From Roseovarius aestuariivivens (GTDB taxonomy: Bacteria; Pseudomonadota; Alphaproteobacteria; Rhodobacterales; Rhodobacteraceae), in assembly GCF_004761875.1 (NCBI RefSeq), contig NZ_SJEY01000004.1:270983-334982 (forward strand): a DNA stretch of 64,000 nucleotides, read 5' to 3'. Positions 26,503-35,815 of this stretch are shown in pieces; within the stretch, counting starts at the first letter, position 1; each line of letters opens with the position of its first letter. Under the pieces are notes generated by a model. The model made no database searches and was not told where the DNA came from. It worked only from the letters and a program-made list of their open reading frames with translations. Made by a program: the position numbers and the translations under genes.

Positions 26503-27903
26503 ATGGCACAGGCACGGATCGGCCTTTATGGGCTTGGCACCATGGGCAGCGCGCTGGCGCTCAATCTGGCCGAACAGGGCATCCCGGTCGCGATCGGTAA
26601 TCGTGAGACCGACGGGATCGGCGCCGTCCTCGACAAGGCCGGGCCGCTGGCCGCGCATCTGCACCCGCACGAGACGCTGGACGGGCTGGTGGCGGGGCTG
26701 AAAGTGCCGCGGCTGCTCTTGCTGATGATCCCGTCCGACGCGCCCGTCGACGAGATGATCGCGGCGCTCCTGCCCCGGCTTGCGCCGGAAGATACGCTGA
26801 TCGACGGCGGCAATGCCGATTTCCACGACACGCGCCGCCGCGCCGCCCTGCTCTCGGGGCATGGCCTGCACTATGTCGGGCTGGGCATTTCGGGTGGCGA
26901 GGCGGGCGCCCGGCACGGGCCGTCGATGATGTTCGGCGGCTCTATCGAAAGCTGGGATCGCCTCCGCGACATCCTGATGACCATCGCCGCTCGGTACGAA
27001 GGCGATCCCTGCGTCGACCGCATGGGCCCCGACGGTACGGGGCATTTCGTCAAGACGGTGCATAATGGTATCGAATATGCCGAGATGCAGGTGCTGGCCG
27101 AGATCTACGGGCTTTTGCATTACGGCGCGGTCTGGCCTGCCGCCGAGATCGGCAAGCTGTTCGAGACATGGGCCAACGGCCCGTTGCGCTCCTACCTGCT
27201 GGAGATCACGGCGCGGCTTCTGCAGCATCACGATCCCGAAACCGGGCACCCGATGGTCGATGTGATCACCGACAGCGCGGGCCAGAAAGGCACCGGGCGC
27301 TGGAGCGTGATCGAGGCGCTGCGGCTGGGTCAGTCGCTCAGCACGGTCGAGGCCGCGGTAGCCGCGCGCAACTGGTCGGCGGAAAAGGACACCCGTCAGG
27401 CCGTGCAGGCGGCCCTTGGCGGGGCGCGGGATCTTCTGGAGATTGACGCGCCCACGTTGTCCGAGGCGATGCTGGCCGCGCGGATCCTGGGCCACGCGCA
27501 GGGCTTTCGCCTTCTGCGCACAGCCTCCGAAGCATATGACTGGGGTCTCGATCTTGCGCGCATCGCCGAGATCTGGCGGGCGGGCTGCATCATCCGCTCG
27601 GACCTGCTGAGCGAGATCGCGACCGCGTTCCGCGCGGAGCCTCCGGGCGGCGAGCTTATTCTCGCCCCCCAGATCGTGCCGGTCCTGCAGCGTAGCGTGC
27701 CGGCGCTGCGCCAGGTGGTCAGCGCGGCGGTGGCGGCGGGTCACGCAGTGCCGGTCCTAAGTGCGGCGCTGCAATGGCACGACACGATGCGGCAGGGTTT
27801 CGGCACCGCCAATATCCTGCAGGCGCAGCGCGACATGTTCGGCCGCCACGGCTTTGCCCGGCTGGGCCGCGAGGGTGTGTTTCACGGACCCTGGTGGGAC
27901 TGA
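26503..27903 (+). CDS. gnd: 6-phosphogluconate dehydrogenase, decarboxylating
   Basis: The 466-aa enzyme oxidises 6-phosphogluconate to ribulose-5-phosphate and CO2. It has the N-terminal dinucleotide fold GLYGLGTMGSALALNLAEQG, the substrate region GISGGEAGARHGPSMM, the catalytic lysine block in GTGHFVKTVHNGIEYAEMQ, and DSAGQKGTGRW. The length matches the long (about 468 aa) type. The ATG at 26503 follows GGAAAGG; an in-frame TTG 45 bp upstream was rejected. Not all roseobacters run a complete oxidative pentose-phosphate route, so its presence is informative. Confidence 0.95.
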   Translation: MAQARIGLYGLGTMGSALALNLAEQGIPVAIGNRETDGIGAVLDKAGPLAAHLHPHETLDGLVAGLKVPRLLLLMIPSDAPVDEMIAALLPRLAPEDTLIDGGNADFHDTRRRAALLSGHGLHYVGLGISGGEAGARHGPSMMFGGSIESWDRLRDILMTIAARYEGDPCVDRMGPDGTGHFVKTVHNGIEYAEMQVLAEIYGLLHYGAVWPAAEIGKLFETWANGPLRSYLLEITARLLQHHDPETGHPMVDVITDSAGQKGTGRWSVIEALRLGQSLSTVEAAVAARNWSAEKDTRQAVQAALGGARDLLEIDAPTLSEAMLAARILGHAQGFRLLRTASEAYDWGLDLARIAEIWRAGCIIRSDLLSEIATAFRAEPPGGELILAPQIVPVLQRSVPALRQVVSAAVAAGHAVPVLSAALQWHDTMRQGFGTANILQAQRDMFGRHGFARLGREGVFHGPWWD

Positions 27904-27991
27904 GCGCGCGTCGCCTACGTCCGGCGGCGCAGCAGGGGTGCGTACGGCGAGAGGAATTCAGCCAGGACGAGGCCGGGCGCGACCTGCGGCC

Positions 27992-30442
27992 TTAGCCGCG
28001 ATCCGTGCGCCTTTTGGCGCGCAGGGTCGGGTCCGCCACTGTCGGGTCCTCGGGCCAGGGATGTTTCGGGTAACGCCCGCGCATGTCCTTGCGCACATCC
28101 GCATAAGAGCTTTGCCAGAAGCCGGGCAGATCCATCGTGGTCTGCACCGGGCGACCCGCGGGCGACAGAAGGGTCACGCGCAACGGCTGGCCCGCGACGG
28201 TGGGATGGGTGGTCTGGCCGAACATTTCCTGCAGCCGCAGCGCGATCTCGGGGGTCTCTCCGCCGTAATCGATGGCAATCTCGCGCCCAAGCGGCGTGGT
28301 GAAGCGCCCCGGAACCGCGCGATCGAGTCGCTGCATCCGGTCCCAGTCCAGCATTGCGCGCAGCGCAGGCAGCAGGTCGAACCGCTTCCAGTCCTGCGCG
28401 GTCTTCACGCCTGCAAGGAACGGCAGAAGCCAGTCCTCCAACGTGTCCAGAAGTGCCGCCTCCGATAGGTCGGGAAAGCTGTCGTCCTGCTCTCGCATAA
28501 GCGCCACGCGCGCGGCAAAGCGGCGGGCGGGCGGGCTCCAGTTCAGACCGATTTCGCGGATCCCGTCCAGCATCGCGCGCGCGACGGCCTCTTCCGGGGT
28601 GTCCTTCCAGTGCCGGTCATCGAGAACGAGCGCGCCAAACATCTCTTGTTGGCGCGCGGCGACCTGCTTTTGCCGCTTGTCCCAGCGGCAGCTTTCGCAC
28701 CAGTGGATCTGACTTGCGAAAAGGCCGCGCAATTCGGCCTCCGAGATCTCGATGGCCTGGCGGATCCGTGCCTCGCGCGGGTCCCCGTCAAGATCGGTGG
28801 CCACGATCAGACGCGCCCCGGCCAGCGGGTCATCGTCGGGTAGGCGTGCGCCCTTGCCGCCCGACATCACATAGCGCGGCGCGTCGCCCTTGCGGCGCAG
28901 CCCGATGCGGTCGGGATAGGCGAGCGCGGCCATTTCCGCGTCGCTCATCGCCTCGGCGCGGCCGGGTCCGGCTTGTGCGGCAAGGCGCTTGGCCTCGGTC
29001 CGGATCCGGGCAAGCACACCGTCTTTCGCCCCGTGCAGTGACCGCTCCCCGGTCCGGCGCAGCGCACTCAGGCGCAGCGACAGGTCCACGGGCGCGGCCC
29101 GCGGCAGCGGATCCCGGTCGGCCAATAGCGCGGCCAGAAGCGCGGCGTCGGAGCCCGCGACGCCCAGCATATGCGCCAGTCTCGGATGCAATGGCAGCGC
29201 CGCCAGCGTGCGGCCATGTTCCGTGATGTGCCCCGCGTCGTCGAGCGCGCCCAGCAATCGCAACAGCGCCTGCGCCTCGGCAAAGCTTCTGGGATTGGGC
29301 TGGGTCAGGAACGGCATGTCGCCGGGCGCCGCCCCCCAAAGCGCCAGGTCAAGTGCCAGTCCTGCCAGATCCGCCGCTTCGATTTCCGCTGGCGGATAGG
29401 CGGGCAGGGCGCCCTCTTCGCCCTTGCTCCAGAGGCGGTAACAGACCCCTTCGGCGACACGCCCGGCGCGCCCGGCGCGCTGGGCGGCCTCGGCGCGGGT
29501 CACGGGCTCTGTCACCAGCCGGGACATGCCGCTGCCGGGATCGAACCGCGCCCGCCGTGCGCGCCCGCCATCCACCACCACGCGAATATCTTCGATGGTG
29601 AGAGAGGTTTCTGCGATCGACGTGGCCAGCACGATCTTGCGGCCCGAAGCGACAGGGGCGATGGCGGCGCGTTGGGCCTTGATGTCCATCGCGCCGAAGA
29701 GCGGTCGCAGCACACAGTCCGGCGGCACGCGATCCTTCAGAAGGGCTTCGACGCGGCGGATCTCGCCTTCGCCGGGCAGGAAGACCAGAATGCTGCCGTC
29801 CTGCGCCTGCGCGCCCTTGATGACCAGATCCGCAAGCGCCGCGTCCCAACGGGCGGATTTCGGCACGGGGTGGTCGAGATGCCGGATCTCGACCGGAAAG
29901 GCGCGGCCTTCGGAGGTCACGACCGGCGCGCCCATCAGCTCGGCCACCGGCCCGGCATCAAGCGTTGCGGACATCGCCAGAAGCTGCAGGTCTTCGCGCA
30001 GCGCCCCCGCGATCTCAAGGCAAAGCGCCAAGCCCAGATCGGCGTTCAGCGACCGTTCGTGGAATTCGTCGAAAATGACCGCGCCGATGCCCCTCAACTC
30101 CGGGTCGCGCTGGATCCGCCGGGTCAGGATGCCTTCGGTCACCACCTCGATCCGGGTGGCGTCACTGGTTTTGGCCTCGCCGCGCACGGCATAACCGACG
30201 GTGCGGCCCACCGGCTCTCCCAACGTGTCGGCCATGCGCTCGGCGGCGGCGCGCGCGGCAAGGCGGCGCGGCTCGAGCATCACGATACGCCCCTCGGTAA
30301 GTTCCGCCTGCAAAAGGGCCAGCGGCACGACCGTGGTCTTGCCGGCGCCCGGCGGGGCCTGCACCACCGCGCGCCCCGTCTCGCGCAGCGCGCTCAGAAG
30401 GTCGGGCAGGATATCCCGGATAGGCAGGTCGGTGTCGGACAT
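27992..30442 (-). CDS. hrpB: ATP-dependent helicase HrpB
   Basis: The 816-aa DEAH-type helicase shows Walker A APPGAGKTT near residue 28, a DEFH box in FDEFHERS, SATLDAG, and the motif VI region QRAGRAGRVAEG. The HrpB-specific C-terminal domain runs from about residue 480, including WCESCRWDKRQ and ending with a strongly conserved LPGFWQSSYADVRKDMRGRYPKHPWPE block. Its cellular role is poorly defined, with RNA metabolism likely. The frame continues upstream through the divergent meaB region; the ATG at 30442 gives the normal N terminus. Confidence 0.95.
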   Translation of the reverse strand: MSDTDLPIRDILPDLLSALRETGRAVVQAPPGAGKTTVVPLALLQAELTEGRIVMLEPRRLAARAAAERMADTLGEPVGRTVGYAVRGEAKTSDATRIEVVTEGILTRRIQRDPELRGIGAVIFDEFHERSLNADLGLALCLEIAGALREDLQLLAMSATLDAGPVAELMGAPVVTSEGRAFPVEIRHLDHPVPKSARWDAALADLVIKGAQAQDGSILVFLPGEGEIRRVEALLKDRVPPDCVLRPLFGAMDIKAQRAAIAPVASGRKIVLATSIAETSLTIEDIRVVVDGGRARRARFDPGSGMSRLVTEPVTRAEAAQRAGRAGRVAEGVCYRLWSKGEEGALPAYPPAEIEAADLAGLALDLALWGAAPGDMPFLTQPNPRSFAEAQALLRLLGALDDAGHITEHGRTLAALPLHPRLAHMLGVAGSDAALLAALLADRDPLPRAAPVDLSLRLSALRRTGERSLHGAKDGVLARIRTEAKRLAAQAGPGRAEAMSDAEMAALAYPDRIGLRRKGDAPRYVMSGGKGARLPDDDPLAGARLIVATDLDGDPREARIRQAIEISEAELRGLFASQIHWCESCRWDKRQKQVAARQQEMFGALVLDDRHWKDTPEEAVARAMLDGIREIGLNWSPPARRFAARVALMREQDDSFPDLSEAALLDTLEDWLLPFLAGVKTAQDWKRFDLLPALRAMLDWDRMQRLDRAVPGRFTTPLGREIAIDYGGETPEIALRLQEMFGQTTHPTVAGQPLRVTLLSPAGRPVQTTMDLPGFWQSSYADVRKDMRGRYPKHPWPEDPTVADPTLRAKRRTDRG

Positions 30443-30563
30443 GGCGCGAATATCGGCCAAAGCGCGCCGGGTTTCCAGCGCCGCGCGATGCTGGACATTG
30501 CCCGCCCGACTGGGGCAAAACCCGCAAGGTAAACGCATGCCCGCCGCGAGAGAGGCCCGCCCC

Positions 30564-31544
30564 ATGACCGATACGCAAGAGCTGGCCCGCAAGGTGCGCG
30601 ACGGCGACCGCCGCGCGCTGGCGCGCGCGATCACGCTGGTGGAAAGCGGGCGCGCCGACCATCGCGCCGCCGCGCTCGACGTGCTCGAACAGCTCAACAC
30701 GACCGATCGGCAAGCCATACGCATCGGGCTTTCGGGCACGCCCGGCGTTGGCAAGTCGACCTTTATCGAGGCCTTCGGCATGATGCTGACCCGGCAGGGG
30801 CTGCGTGTGGCGGTGCTGGCGGTCGATCCCAGTTCGACGCGCTCGGGCGGGTCGATCCTCGGTGACAAAACGCGGATGGAGATGCTGAGCCGCGAGCCCA
30901 ACGCCTTCATCCGGCCCTCGCCCAGCCAAAGCCACCTGGGCGGCGTGGCCCGGCGCACCCGAGAGGCCGTGCGCCTTTGCGAAGCGGCGGGATTCGACGT
31001 GGTGCTGATCGAAACTGTGGGCGTCGGGCAGTCCGAAACCGTGGTGGCGGAAATGTCGGATCTGTTCATTCTGCTGCTGGCCCCGGCGGGCGGGGACGAA
31101 TTGCAGGGGGTCAAGCGCGGCATCATGGAAATGGCCGACATGATCCTCATCAACAAGGCCGACGGCGATCTCAAGGCGGCGGCGACGCGCACCTGTTCGG
31201 ATTATTCCGGCGCGCTCAGGCTTTTGCGTAAACGCCCGCAGGATCCCGAGGGTTTTCCCAAGGCGATGATGGTCTCCGCCCTGCAGGAAGAGGGCCTGCA
31301 GGCCGCGTGGGACGAGATGACCGCGCTGACCGAGTGGCGCCGGGCCGAGGGGCATTTCGATGCCCGCCGCGCGGCGCAGGCGCGCTACTGGTTCAACGAA
31401 GAGGTCAAGCGCGGCCTGCTGGCCAAGCTCGAAACGCCCTCGGCCAAAGAGGCGATGGCCCGCGCCGCCGAGGCGGTGGCCGCCGGCGAGGTCACGCCGA
31501 CCGTGGCCGCGCGCGATGTGCTGGATTCTCTGACCGGCGACTGA
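30564..31544 (+). CDS. meaB: Methylmalonyl-CoA mutase-associated GTPase MeaB
   Basis: The 326-aa G3E-family GTPase protects and reloads adenosylcobalamin-dependent methylmalonyl-CoA mutase. Walker A is GTPGVGKST (about 55-63). The family's AVDPSSTRSGGSILGDKTRM, ETVGVGQSE and NKADGD are present. The N-terminal ALARAITLVES helix is typical. An in-frame ATG at 30537 is a possible alternative start. The mutase gene is not in the window. It is divergent from hrpB. Confidence 0.95.
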   Translation: MTDTQELARKVRDGDRRALARAITLVESGRADHRAAALDVLEQLNTTDRQAIRIGLSGTPGVGKSTFIEAFGMMLTRQGLRVAVLAVDPSSTRSGGSILGDKTRMEMLSREPNAFIRPSPSQSHLGGVARRTREAVRLCEAAGFDVVLIETVGVGQSETVVAEMSDLFILLLAPAGGDELQGVKRGIMEMADMILINKADGDLKAAATRTCSDYSGALRLLRKRPQDPEGFPKAMMVSALQEEGLQAAWDEMTALTEWRRAEGHFDARRAAQARYWFNEEVKRGLLAKLETPSAKEAMARAAEAVAAGEVTPTVAARDVLDSLTGD

Positions 31545-31593
31545 TCCGTAGACGGCGCGTCTCATGCCCTGTGCGTTTGAAGAATTATCGGGA

Positions 31594-31625
31594 CAGTCCA
31601 AGACGCCGCGCAGTCCAAGACGCCG
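31594..31625. repeat. Two 15-bp direct repeats
   Basis: CAGTCCAAGACGCCG occurs at 31594-31608 and again at 31611-31625, a 17-bp period, in the 141-bp gap between meaB and the LysR gene. It marks the left side of the segment carrying the LysR and desaturase genes. Confidence 0.75.
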
Positions 31626-31685
31626 GTCCCGGTGCATGCCTTTTGGGCTGAAATGCAGGTCAGACCGGTTCGCCGCTATGACCTT

Positions 31686-32621
31686 TTAAAACATATGTTC
31701 GGAAAGGGTCACGCAGTGGTCTTTGCCCTCTTTCGCAAAGTATGCTGAACAGGATCGAACGAATTCCTGCACGATCCGCCTTGGTCTGGCACGGTCATAC
31801 CCGACAGCAAGGGTCAGCGGTTGCAACACATCTTGGATCGGAAGACACACCAGTTCGAAGCCGCTGTAAGAAACCTCCGTATCAGGGCGCATGTTCAGAA
31901 CAGCACAGCCCTTTCCCTTACTCACCAGACTTCTGACCATCTCGGTTGAGTTGGCATAGGCCGCGATGCTGATGTCAGATGCAAAATCCTTGAACAGCTT
32001 TTGATAGTAAGACGCCACGACAGGTCTTTCGAGGACCACAAGGCGTTCTCGTGCAATCTCGGCCAGACTGACGCTTTGGCGACGCGCCAATGGATGCAGT
32101 TTCGGAACCAGACAGTAGGGTGGGGCTTCGATTAGCACATCAAACTCGATGGATGCTTTGGCCCCCTCGCTGACGAACAAGATCACGTCGAAGTCTCCGT
32201 TCAACAGCCCGTCCTGCGCCGCATCGTTGTCGCATTCCTGAAGATGAAGCACGGCCTCGCTGTTCTCGGGCAGGAAATCCGAGAAGATCTTCGGAAGAAA
32301 CGCAGGCGCGACAGGCGCATAGTAGCCAAGACGTAAAACCCCATCGAGAGACTGTTTGAGCTCCGTCCCTTCCGCGAGAATGGAGCGGTAATCTTCCAGC
32401 AAAAGCTCGAATTTCTGCGCGATCAAGCGCCCGTTTGCGTTCGCCGTGATCCCGCGAGAGCGTTGCCGATTGACCAGCGTCAGTTCAAAGGCCGCCTCAA
32501 CTTGATCAATCGCTGCAGACACTGCCGAGGCGGCGATATTCAGACGTTCCGCCGCGTTCGCGATACTCCCAAGCGATACAGCCGTATTGAAATAATACAT
32601 GGATTTCAAAGATATGGTCAT
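31686..32621 (-). CDS. LysR-family transcriptional regulator
   Basis: The 311-aa regulator has the N-terminal LysR winged helix (residues 3-62, with SIANAAERLNIAASAVSAAIDQVEAAF split over the recognition helix) and a periplasmic-binding-like effector domain (about 90-295). It is divergent from the sterol desaturase-family gene with a 99-bp shared spacer, the classic arrangement of a LysR regulator and its target. Both genes look lower in GC than their neighbours, with more A/T third positions, suggesting a later arrival. The effector is unknown. Confidence 0.93.
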   Translation of the reverse strand: MTISLKSMYYFNTAVSLGSIANAAERLNIAASAVSAAIDQVEAAFELTLVNRQRSRGITANANGRLIAQKFELLLEDYRSILAEGTELKQSLDGVLRLGYYAPVAPAFLPKIFSDFLPENSEAVLHLQECDNDAAQDGLLNGDFDVILFVSEGAKASIEFDVLIEAPPYCLVPKLHPLARRQSVSLAEIARERLVVLERPVVASYYQKLFKDFASDISIAAYANSTEMVRSLVSKGKGCAVLNMRPDTEVSYSGFELVCLPIQDVLQPLTLAVGYDRARPRRIVQEFVRSCSAYFAKEGKDHCVTLSEHMF

Positions 32622-32720
32622 TTTACATCTGAAATTCCGACTTAGATCATCACTTTATTCTGTTTGTGACAGGAAGCCTTGGGTGTCAATCTGCAACCGT
32701 CACACTCGGGGAGCCGCGCG
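32622..32720. promoter_or_regulatory. Shared LysR/desaturase control region
   Basis: The 99-bp spacer between divergent genes contains an interrupted dyad ATCT (32627-32630) and AGAT (32644-32647), 13 nt apart, a plausible LysR site. No convincing -10/-35 pair was identified. Confidence 0.35.
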
Positions 32721-33698
32721 ATGTCCGAAGAACAACTGAAAGGGTGGAACCATCTGCCGGATGTTCCTTTGAAGACGTCACCATTTTTCACTTGGCCGCC
32801 TAACCCGGTCGAGATGGTAAAATGGTTCTGGAATTCGTGGTTTCTTATCACCGAAAAGCTGATCATCGTCGGCATTGCTTTTGCCTGCTACATCTGGTTC
32901 CAGCCCCCGTTGGACGCCACGCAAACATTCGAATTCGGCTGGATTGCGCAGATGTACGCCCGCAACATCGTGCTGACATTGCTGGTCGCAGGCTCTCTGC
33001 ACTTGTGGTTCTACACGTACTCGGCCCAGGGCAAGAAACTAAAGTTCGATCCCCGGCCTCTTATGGTTCAGGGCCGGCAATTCACGTTGGGGGGACAGGT
33101 TCGGGACAACATGTTCTGGACGTTGGGCACCGGCGTTCTGATCTGGACAGCGTTCGAGGTGAGCCTGTTCTGGGCGCTGGCCAACGGCCATATGCGCCTG
33201 ATAACTTTTGAGGCAAACCCGTTCTGGTTCGTGGCGATCTTCTTTCTGATACCGATCTGGGAAAGCTTTTATTTCTACGTCATTCACCGGGCTCTTCACA
33301 TCCCGTTTCTCTACAAACACGTGCACTCATTGCATCACCGGAACATCAACGTCGGACCTTGGTCGGGTATGTCGATGCACCCGGTCGAGCAGTTGATCTT
33401 CCTCAGCTCGGTTTTCGTACATCTGATCATCGGGGCGCACCCCGTGCATATTCTCTTTCATCTCCAGTATTATTTCCTGACCGCAATCACGACGCATACC
33501 GGGTTCCAAGGGATTTTGGTCGGTGACAAAAACCGTCTCGCTCTGGGGACATTCCACCACCAGATGCACCACCGCTACTTCGAGTGTAACTACGGCAGTC
33601 TCGAGATCCCTTGGGACAAATGGTTTGGCTCATTCCACGACGGGACTGTCTCCGCGAACGAGAAAATGCAGGAACGGCGTAAGAAGATCATGGGCTGA
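32721..33698 (+). CDS. Sterol desaturase-family (fatty acid hydroxylase) membrane protein
   Basis: The 325-aa integral membrane di-iron oxygenase has about four hydrophobic helices. The histidine clusters that bind the iron pair are HRALH, HSLHHRN and HHQMHH in the second half. Family members hydroxylate or desaturate lipids, sterols or carotenoids; the substrate is not evident. The ATG at 32721 follows GGGGAG; an in-frame TTG at 32679 was rejected. It is divergent from a LysR gene that probably regulates it. Its lower GC suggests horizontal acquisition with that regulator. Confidence 0.88.
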   Translation: MSEEQLKGWNHLPDVPLKTSPFFTWPPNPVEMVKWFWNSWFLITEKLIIVGIAFACYIWFQPPLDATQTFEFGWIAQMYARNIVLTLLVAGSLHLWFYTYSAQGKKLKFDPRPLMVQGRQFTLGGQVRDNMFWTLGTGVLIWTAFEVSLFWALANGHMRLITFEANPFWFVAIFFLIPIWESFYFYVIHRALHIPFLYKHVHSLHHRNINVGPWSGMSMHPVEQLIFLSSVFVHLIIGAHPVHILFHLQYYFLTAITTHTGFQGILVGDKNRLALGTFHHQMHHRYFECNYGSLEIPWDKWFGSFHDGTVSANEKMQERRKKIMG

Positions 33699-34105
33699 TG
33701 CGCAATTCTCTCGCCGTGATGCGCCAACGTGCCCCAAACCCACCCGGACCGGCGAGGATCGAACGGTTGGCAAGACCCAGGATCAAGCAAAGGCGGTTTA
33801 GCAAAGGGCGCAGGACGTCCAGCAGGCAGGTACACTCGCAGTCGAGAGTCGAGGTATCACAGCCAATCTCGCTGCCGGGATCAACAAGCGCACGAAACGG
33901 ATCTGCGCTTGCGAAATCGGACCAGCCGCTTCTTCAGCCCACCCGGCACTCGAAAAGACAACGCCCTCGCAGGTTACTGCAAGGGCGTTGGCATATTGGT
34001 GCGAAACCGAAACTATGCCTCCACGCTGGGCGGTCGACTGATCCGGTTCAAGCCATAAGAGTTGGACCGCCCCCGCGATGTTTCCACCGATGCGTGGCGC
34101 GGGTC
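33699..34105. other. 407-bp stretch without a credible gene
   Basis: No frame here has a convincing start, ribosome site and coding character on either strand. The notable content is a strong inverted repeat at 33970-33998, then a rightward frame tail ending TAA at 34058 that could be the remnant of a decayed gene. This gap is the right border of the lower-GC LysR/desaturase segment. Confidence 0.6.
33970..33998. repeat. Strong inverted repeat in the non-coding gap
   Basis: AACGCCCT and AGGGCGTT form an outer 8-bp stem. After one C/A mismatch, GCAG/CTGC extends it around loop GTTA. No T-run follows on either strand, so it is not a simple intrinsic terminator. Confidence 0.6.
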
Positions 34106-35026
34106 TCAGACCGCCAGATTCGGGATGATCTGCTTCTTGCGGCTCATCACCCCGGGCAGCACCACCGTGTCGCCCTCGGGCGCCGCGCCAAAGCTCTTTT
34201 CGGCTACCGTCTTCACAAGGTCGTTCGGCACCAGAAGCGTGGCTTCTTCCTTCAGGATGTCGACCACGAAAAGCAGCACCTGATCGACCCCGTCCTCCTC
34301 TGCGACGGTCGTCATGCTCTCCATCAGGCTGTCCTTTCGGTTCAGCACCATCTCCGGCGCGGTCGTTTCCAGCACCGAGACACGGAACTTGGTGTCGCCG
34401 ACGCCGTATTCCTTGCTGTCCATGCGCAGCAGTTCGGCGTCGGAATAGGCGCTCACATCCGACTTCGCGGCGAACATCTCGGCGGCGTAATCCGACACGT
34501 CAAGGCCAAGCTGGTCGGCCAGTTGCTCGGCCACGGCGCGGTCATGCGGGGTTGTGGTCGGCGACCGGAATTCAAGCGTATCGCTGAGAATGCAGGTCAG
34601 CGCGGCACCCTTCATCGCCTCGGGCAGCTTGGCGGTATCCTCGCCCATCAGGTCCAGGATGATCGTCGCCGTACAGGCCAGCGGTCGCACGGTGATGTCG
34701 ATCGGGCCTTTGGTTTCCAGCCCGCCCACCAGCTTGTGATGGTCGATGATTGCCTGCACATCGGCACCGTTGATATTGGCCGGCAGTTCGGCGGGGTTGT
34801 TCGTGTCGACCACGACACAGGCCTGGCCGTCCTCGACATCCGAGATGATCCGAGGTTTCGGCAGGTTCCAGCGTTCCAGCATGAACGCCGCCTCGGTGTT
34901 GGGCTCGCCCAGCAGAACCGCCTCGGCGGCGCTGCCTTTCACCTCGTTCAGGTACCAGGCCCACAGGATGGGCGAACCGGTGGAGTCGGTGTCGGGGGCT
35001 TTATGGCCGAAAACAAGCGTTGTCAT
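34106..35026 (-). CDS. ppaC: Manganese-dependent inorganic pyrophosphatase
   Basis: The 306-aa family II pyrophosphatase hydrolyses PPi in the cytoplasm. DHH-family metal motifs are visible: FGHKAPDTDS near the N terminus, VVVDTNNPAE, DHHK (about 91-94), and the C-terminal SRKKQ that binds substrate. The length matches the family (about 305-310 aa). It is divergent from the DUF2161 gene. In roseobacters this enzyme commonly stands in for the magnesium-dependent type; the latter was not seen here. Confidence 0.95.
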   Translation of the reverse strand: MTTLVFGHKAPDTDSTGSPILWAWYLNEVKGSAAEAVLLGEPNTEAAFMLERWNLPKPRIISDVEDGQACVVVDTNNPAELPANINGADVQAIIDHHKLVGGLETKGPIDITVRPLACTATIILDLMGEDTAKLPEAMKGAALTCILSDTLEFRSPTTTPHDRAVAEQLADQLGLDVSDYAAEMFAAKSDVSAYSDAELLRMDSKEYGVGDTKFRVSVLETTAPEMVLNRKDSLMESMTTVAEEDGVDQVLLFVVDILKEEATLLVPNDLVKTVAEKSFGAAPEGDTVVLPGVMSRKKQIIPNLAV

Positions 35027-35121
35027 ATCCGTGTGATCCTCTGATCGGCGTGAATTTTGCGCGCCTTATAGGCGGCTCCGACGGGCTTGTCACCCACCGC
35101 GCCTGCGGCCAATCTGCCTTC

Positions 35122-35784
35122 ATGGGAAAAGACGCCGAAACCCTGCTCTACGCGCCCGTCAAATCCTGGCTGGAAAGCTGCGGCTACGCGGTCAAGGCCG
35201 AAATCGGCCCGGCCGACGTGGTCGGTCTGCGCCCCGGCGCCGTGCCCGTGGTGGTGGAGCTGAAATCGGGCTTCTCCCTCACGCTGCTACAACAGGCCGT
35301 GGCGCGCCAGGCCCTGAGTGATCAGGTCTACGTCGCCGTGCCGCGCTGGAAGGGCCGGCCGGGCTGGCGGGCCTTCAAGGGCAATATCGGGCTCTGCCGG
35401 CGTCTCGGTCTGGGCGTGCTCAGCGTGCGGTTGGACGATGGCTTTGTACAATGCCACTGCGATCCGGCGCCTTTCCGTCCGCGTAAGGCGCCCAAGAAAC
35501 GAGACCGGCTGCTCGCGGAATTCGCCGCGCGGCGGGGCGACCCGAATACGGGCGGCACGCGCGGCCCGATCGAAACGGCGTATAAGCAGGACGCCATGAC
35601 CTGCGCGCGCTTTCTGCTGTCGGGTCCGGCCAAAGGGGCCGACGTGGCGCGCGCCACGGGGGTCGCGCGGGCCACCCGGATCATGGCCGATAATCACTCG
35701 GGCTGGTTCTTCCGGGTCGCGCGGGGGCTTTATGACCTGAGCGAACTGGGCCGGGAGACCTTTTCGCAAGCAGATCCCCGGTAA
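35122..35784 (+). CDS. DUF2161-family putative PD-(D/E)XK phosphodiesterase
   Basis: The 220-aa product carries a nuclease-like core near the N terminus: EIGPADVVGL followed by VVVELKSGFSL, matching the D-(E)xK pattern of PD-(D/E)XK phosphodiesterases. A basic middle region and a C-terminal winged-helix-like part (ATGVARATRIMADNHSGWF) follow. The ATG at 35122 was chosen; the frame stays open 102 bp further upstream, but that part overlaps the ppaC start region and looks non-coding. The function is unknown, possibly nucleic-acid related. Confidence 0.8.
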   Translation: MGKDAETLLYAPVKSWLESCGYAVKAEIGPADVVGLRPGAVPVVVELKSGFSLTLLQQAVARQALSDQVYVAVPRWKGRPGWRAFKGNIGLCRRLGLGVLSVRLDDGFVQCHCDPAPFRPRKAPKKRDRLLAEFAARRGDPNTGGTRGPIETAYKQDAMTCARFLLSGPAKGADVARATGVARATRIMADNHSGWFFRVARGLYDLSELGRETFSQADPR

Positions 35785-35815
35785 TGCCTTCATCCGGCGG
35801 AAATTACCTGAGGGG

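Noticed and set aside
25927..27744. A 605-codon minus-strand open frame
   Set aside because: It is antisense to argF and gnd, both firmly identified on the plus strand.
30443..31192. An N-terminal extension of hrpB by 250 codons
   Set aside because: It overlaps meaB on the other strand and has no similarity to HrpB; the ATG at 30442 gives the normal HrpB start.
33740..33800. A possible tRNA T-arm (AGGATCGAAC)
   Set aside because: No acceptor, D-arm or anticodon stem can be built around it.
34020..34058. The ORF tail ending at 34058 as a gene
   Set aside because: There is no start codon with a ribosome site and no recognised domain; it was kept only as a remark on the gap.
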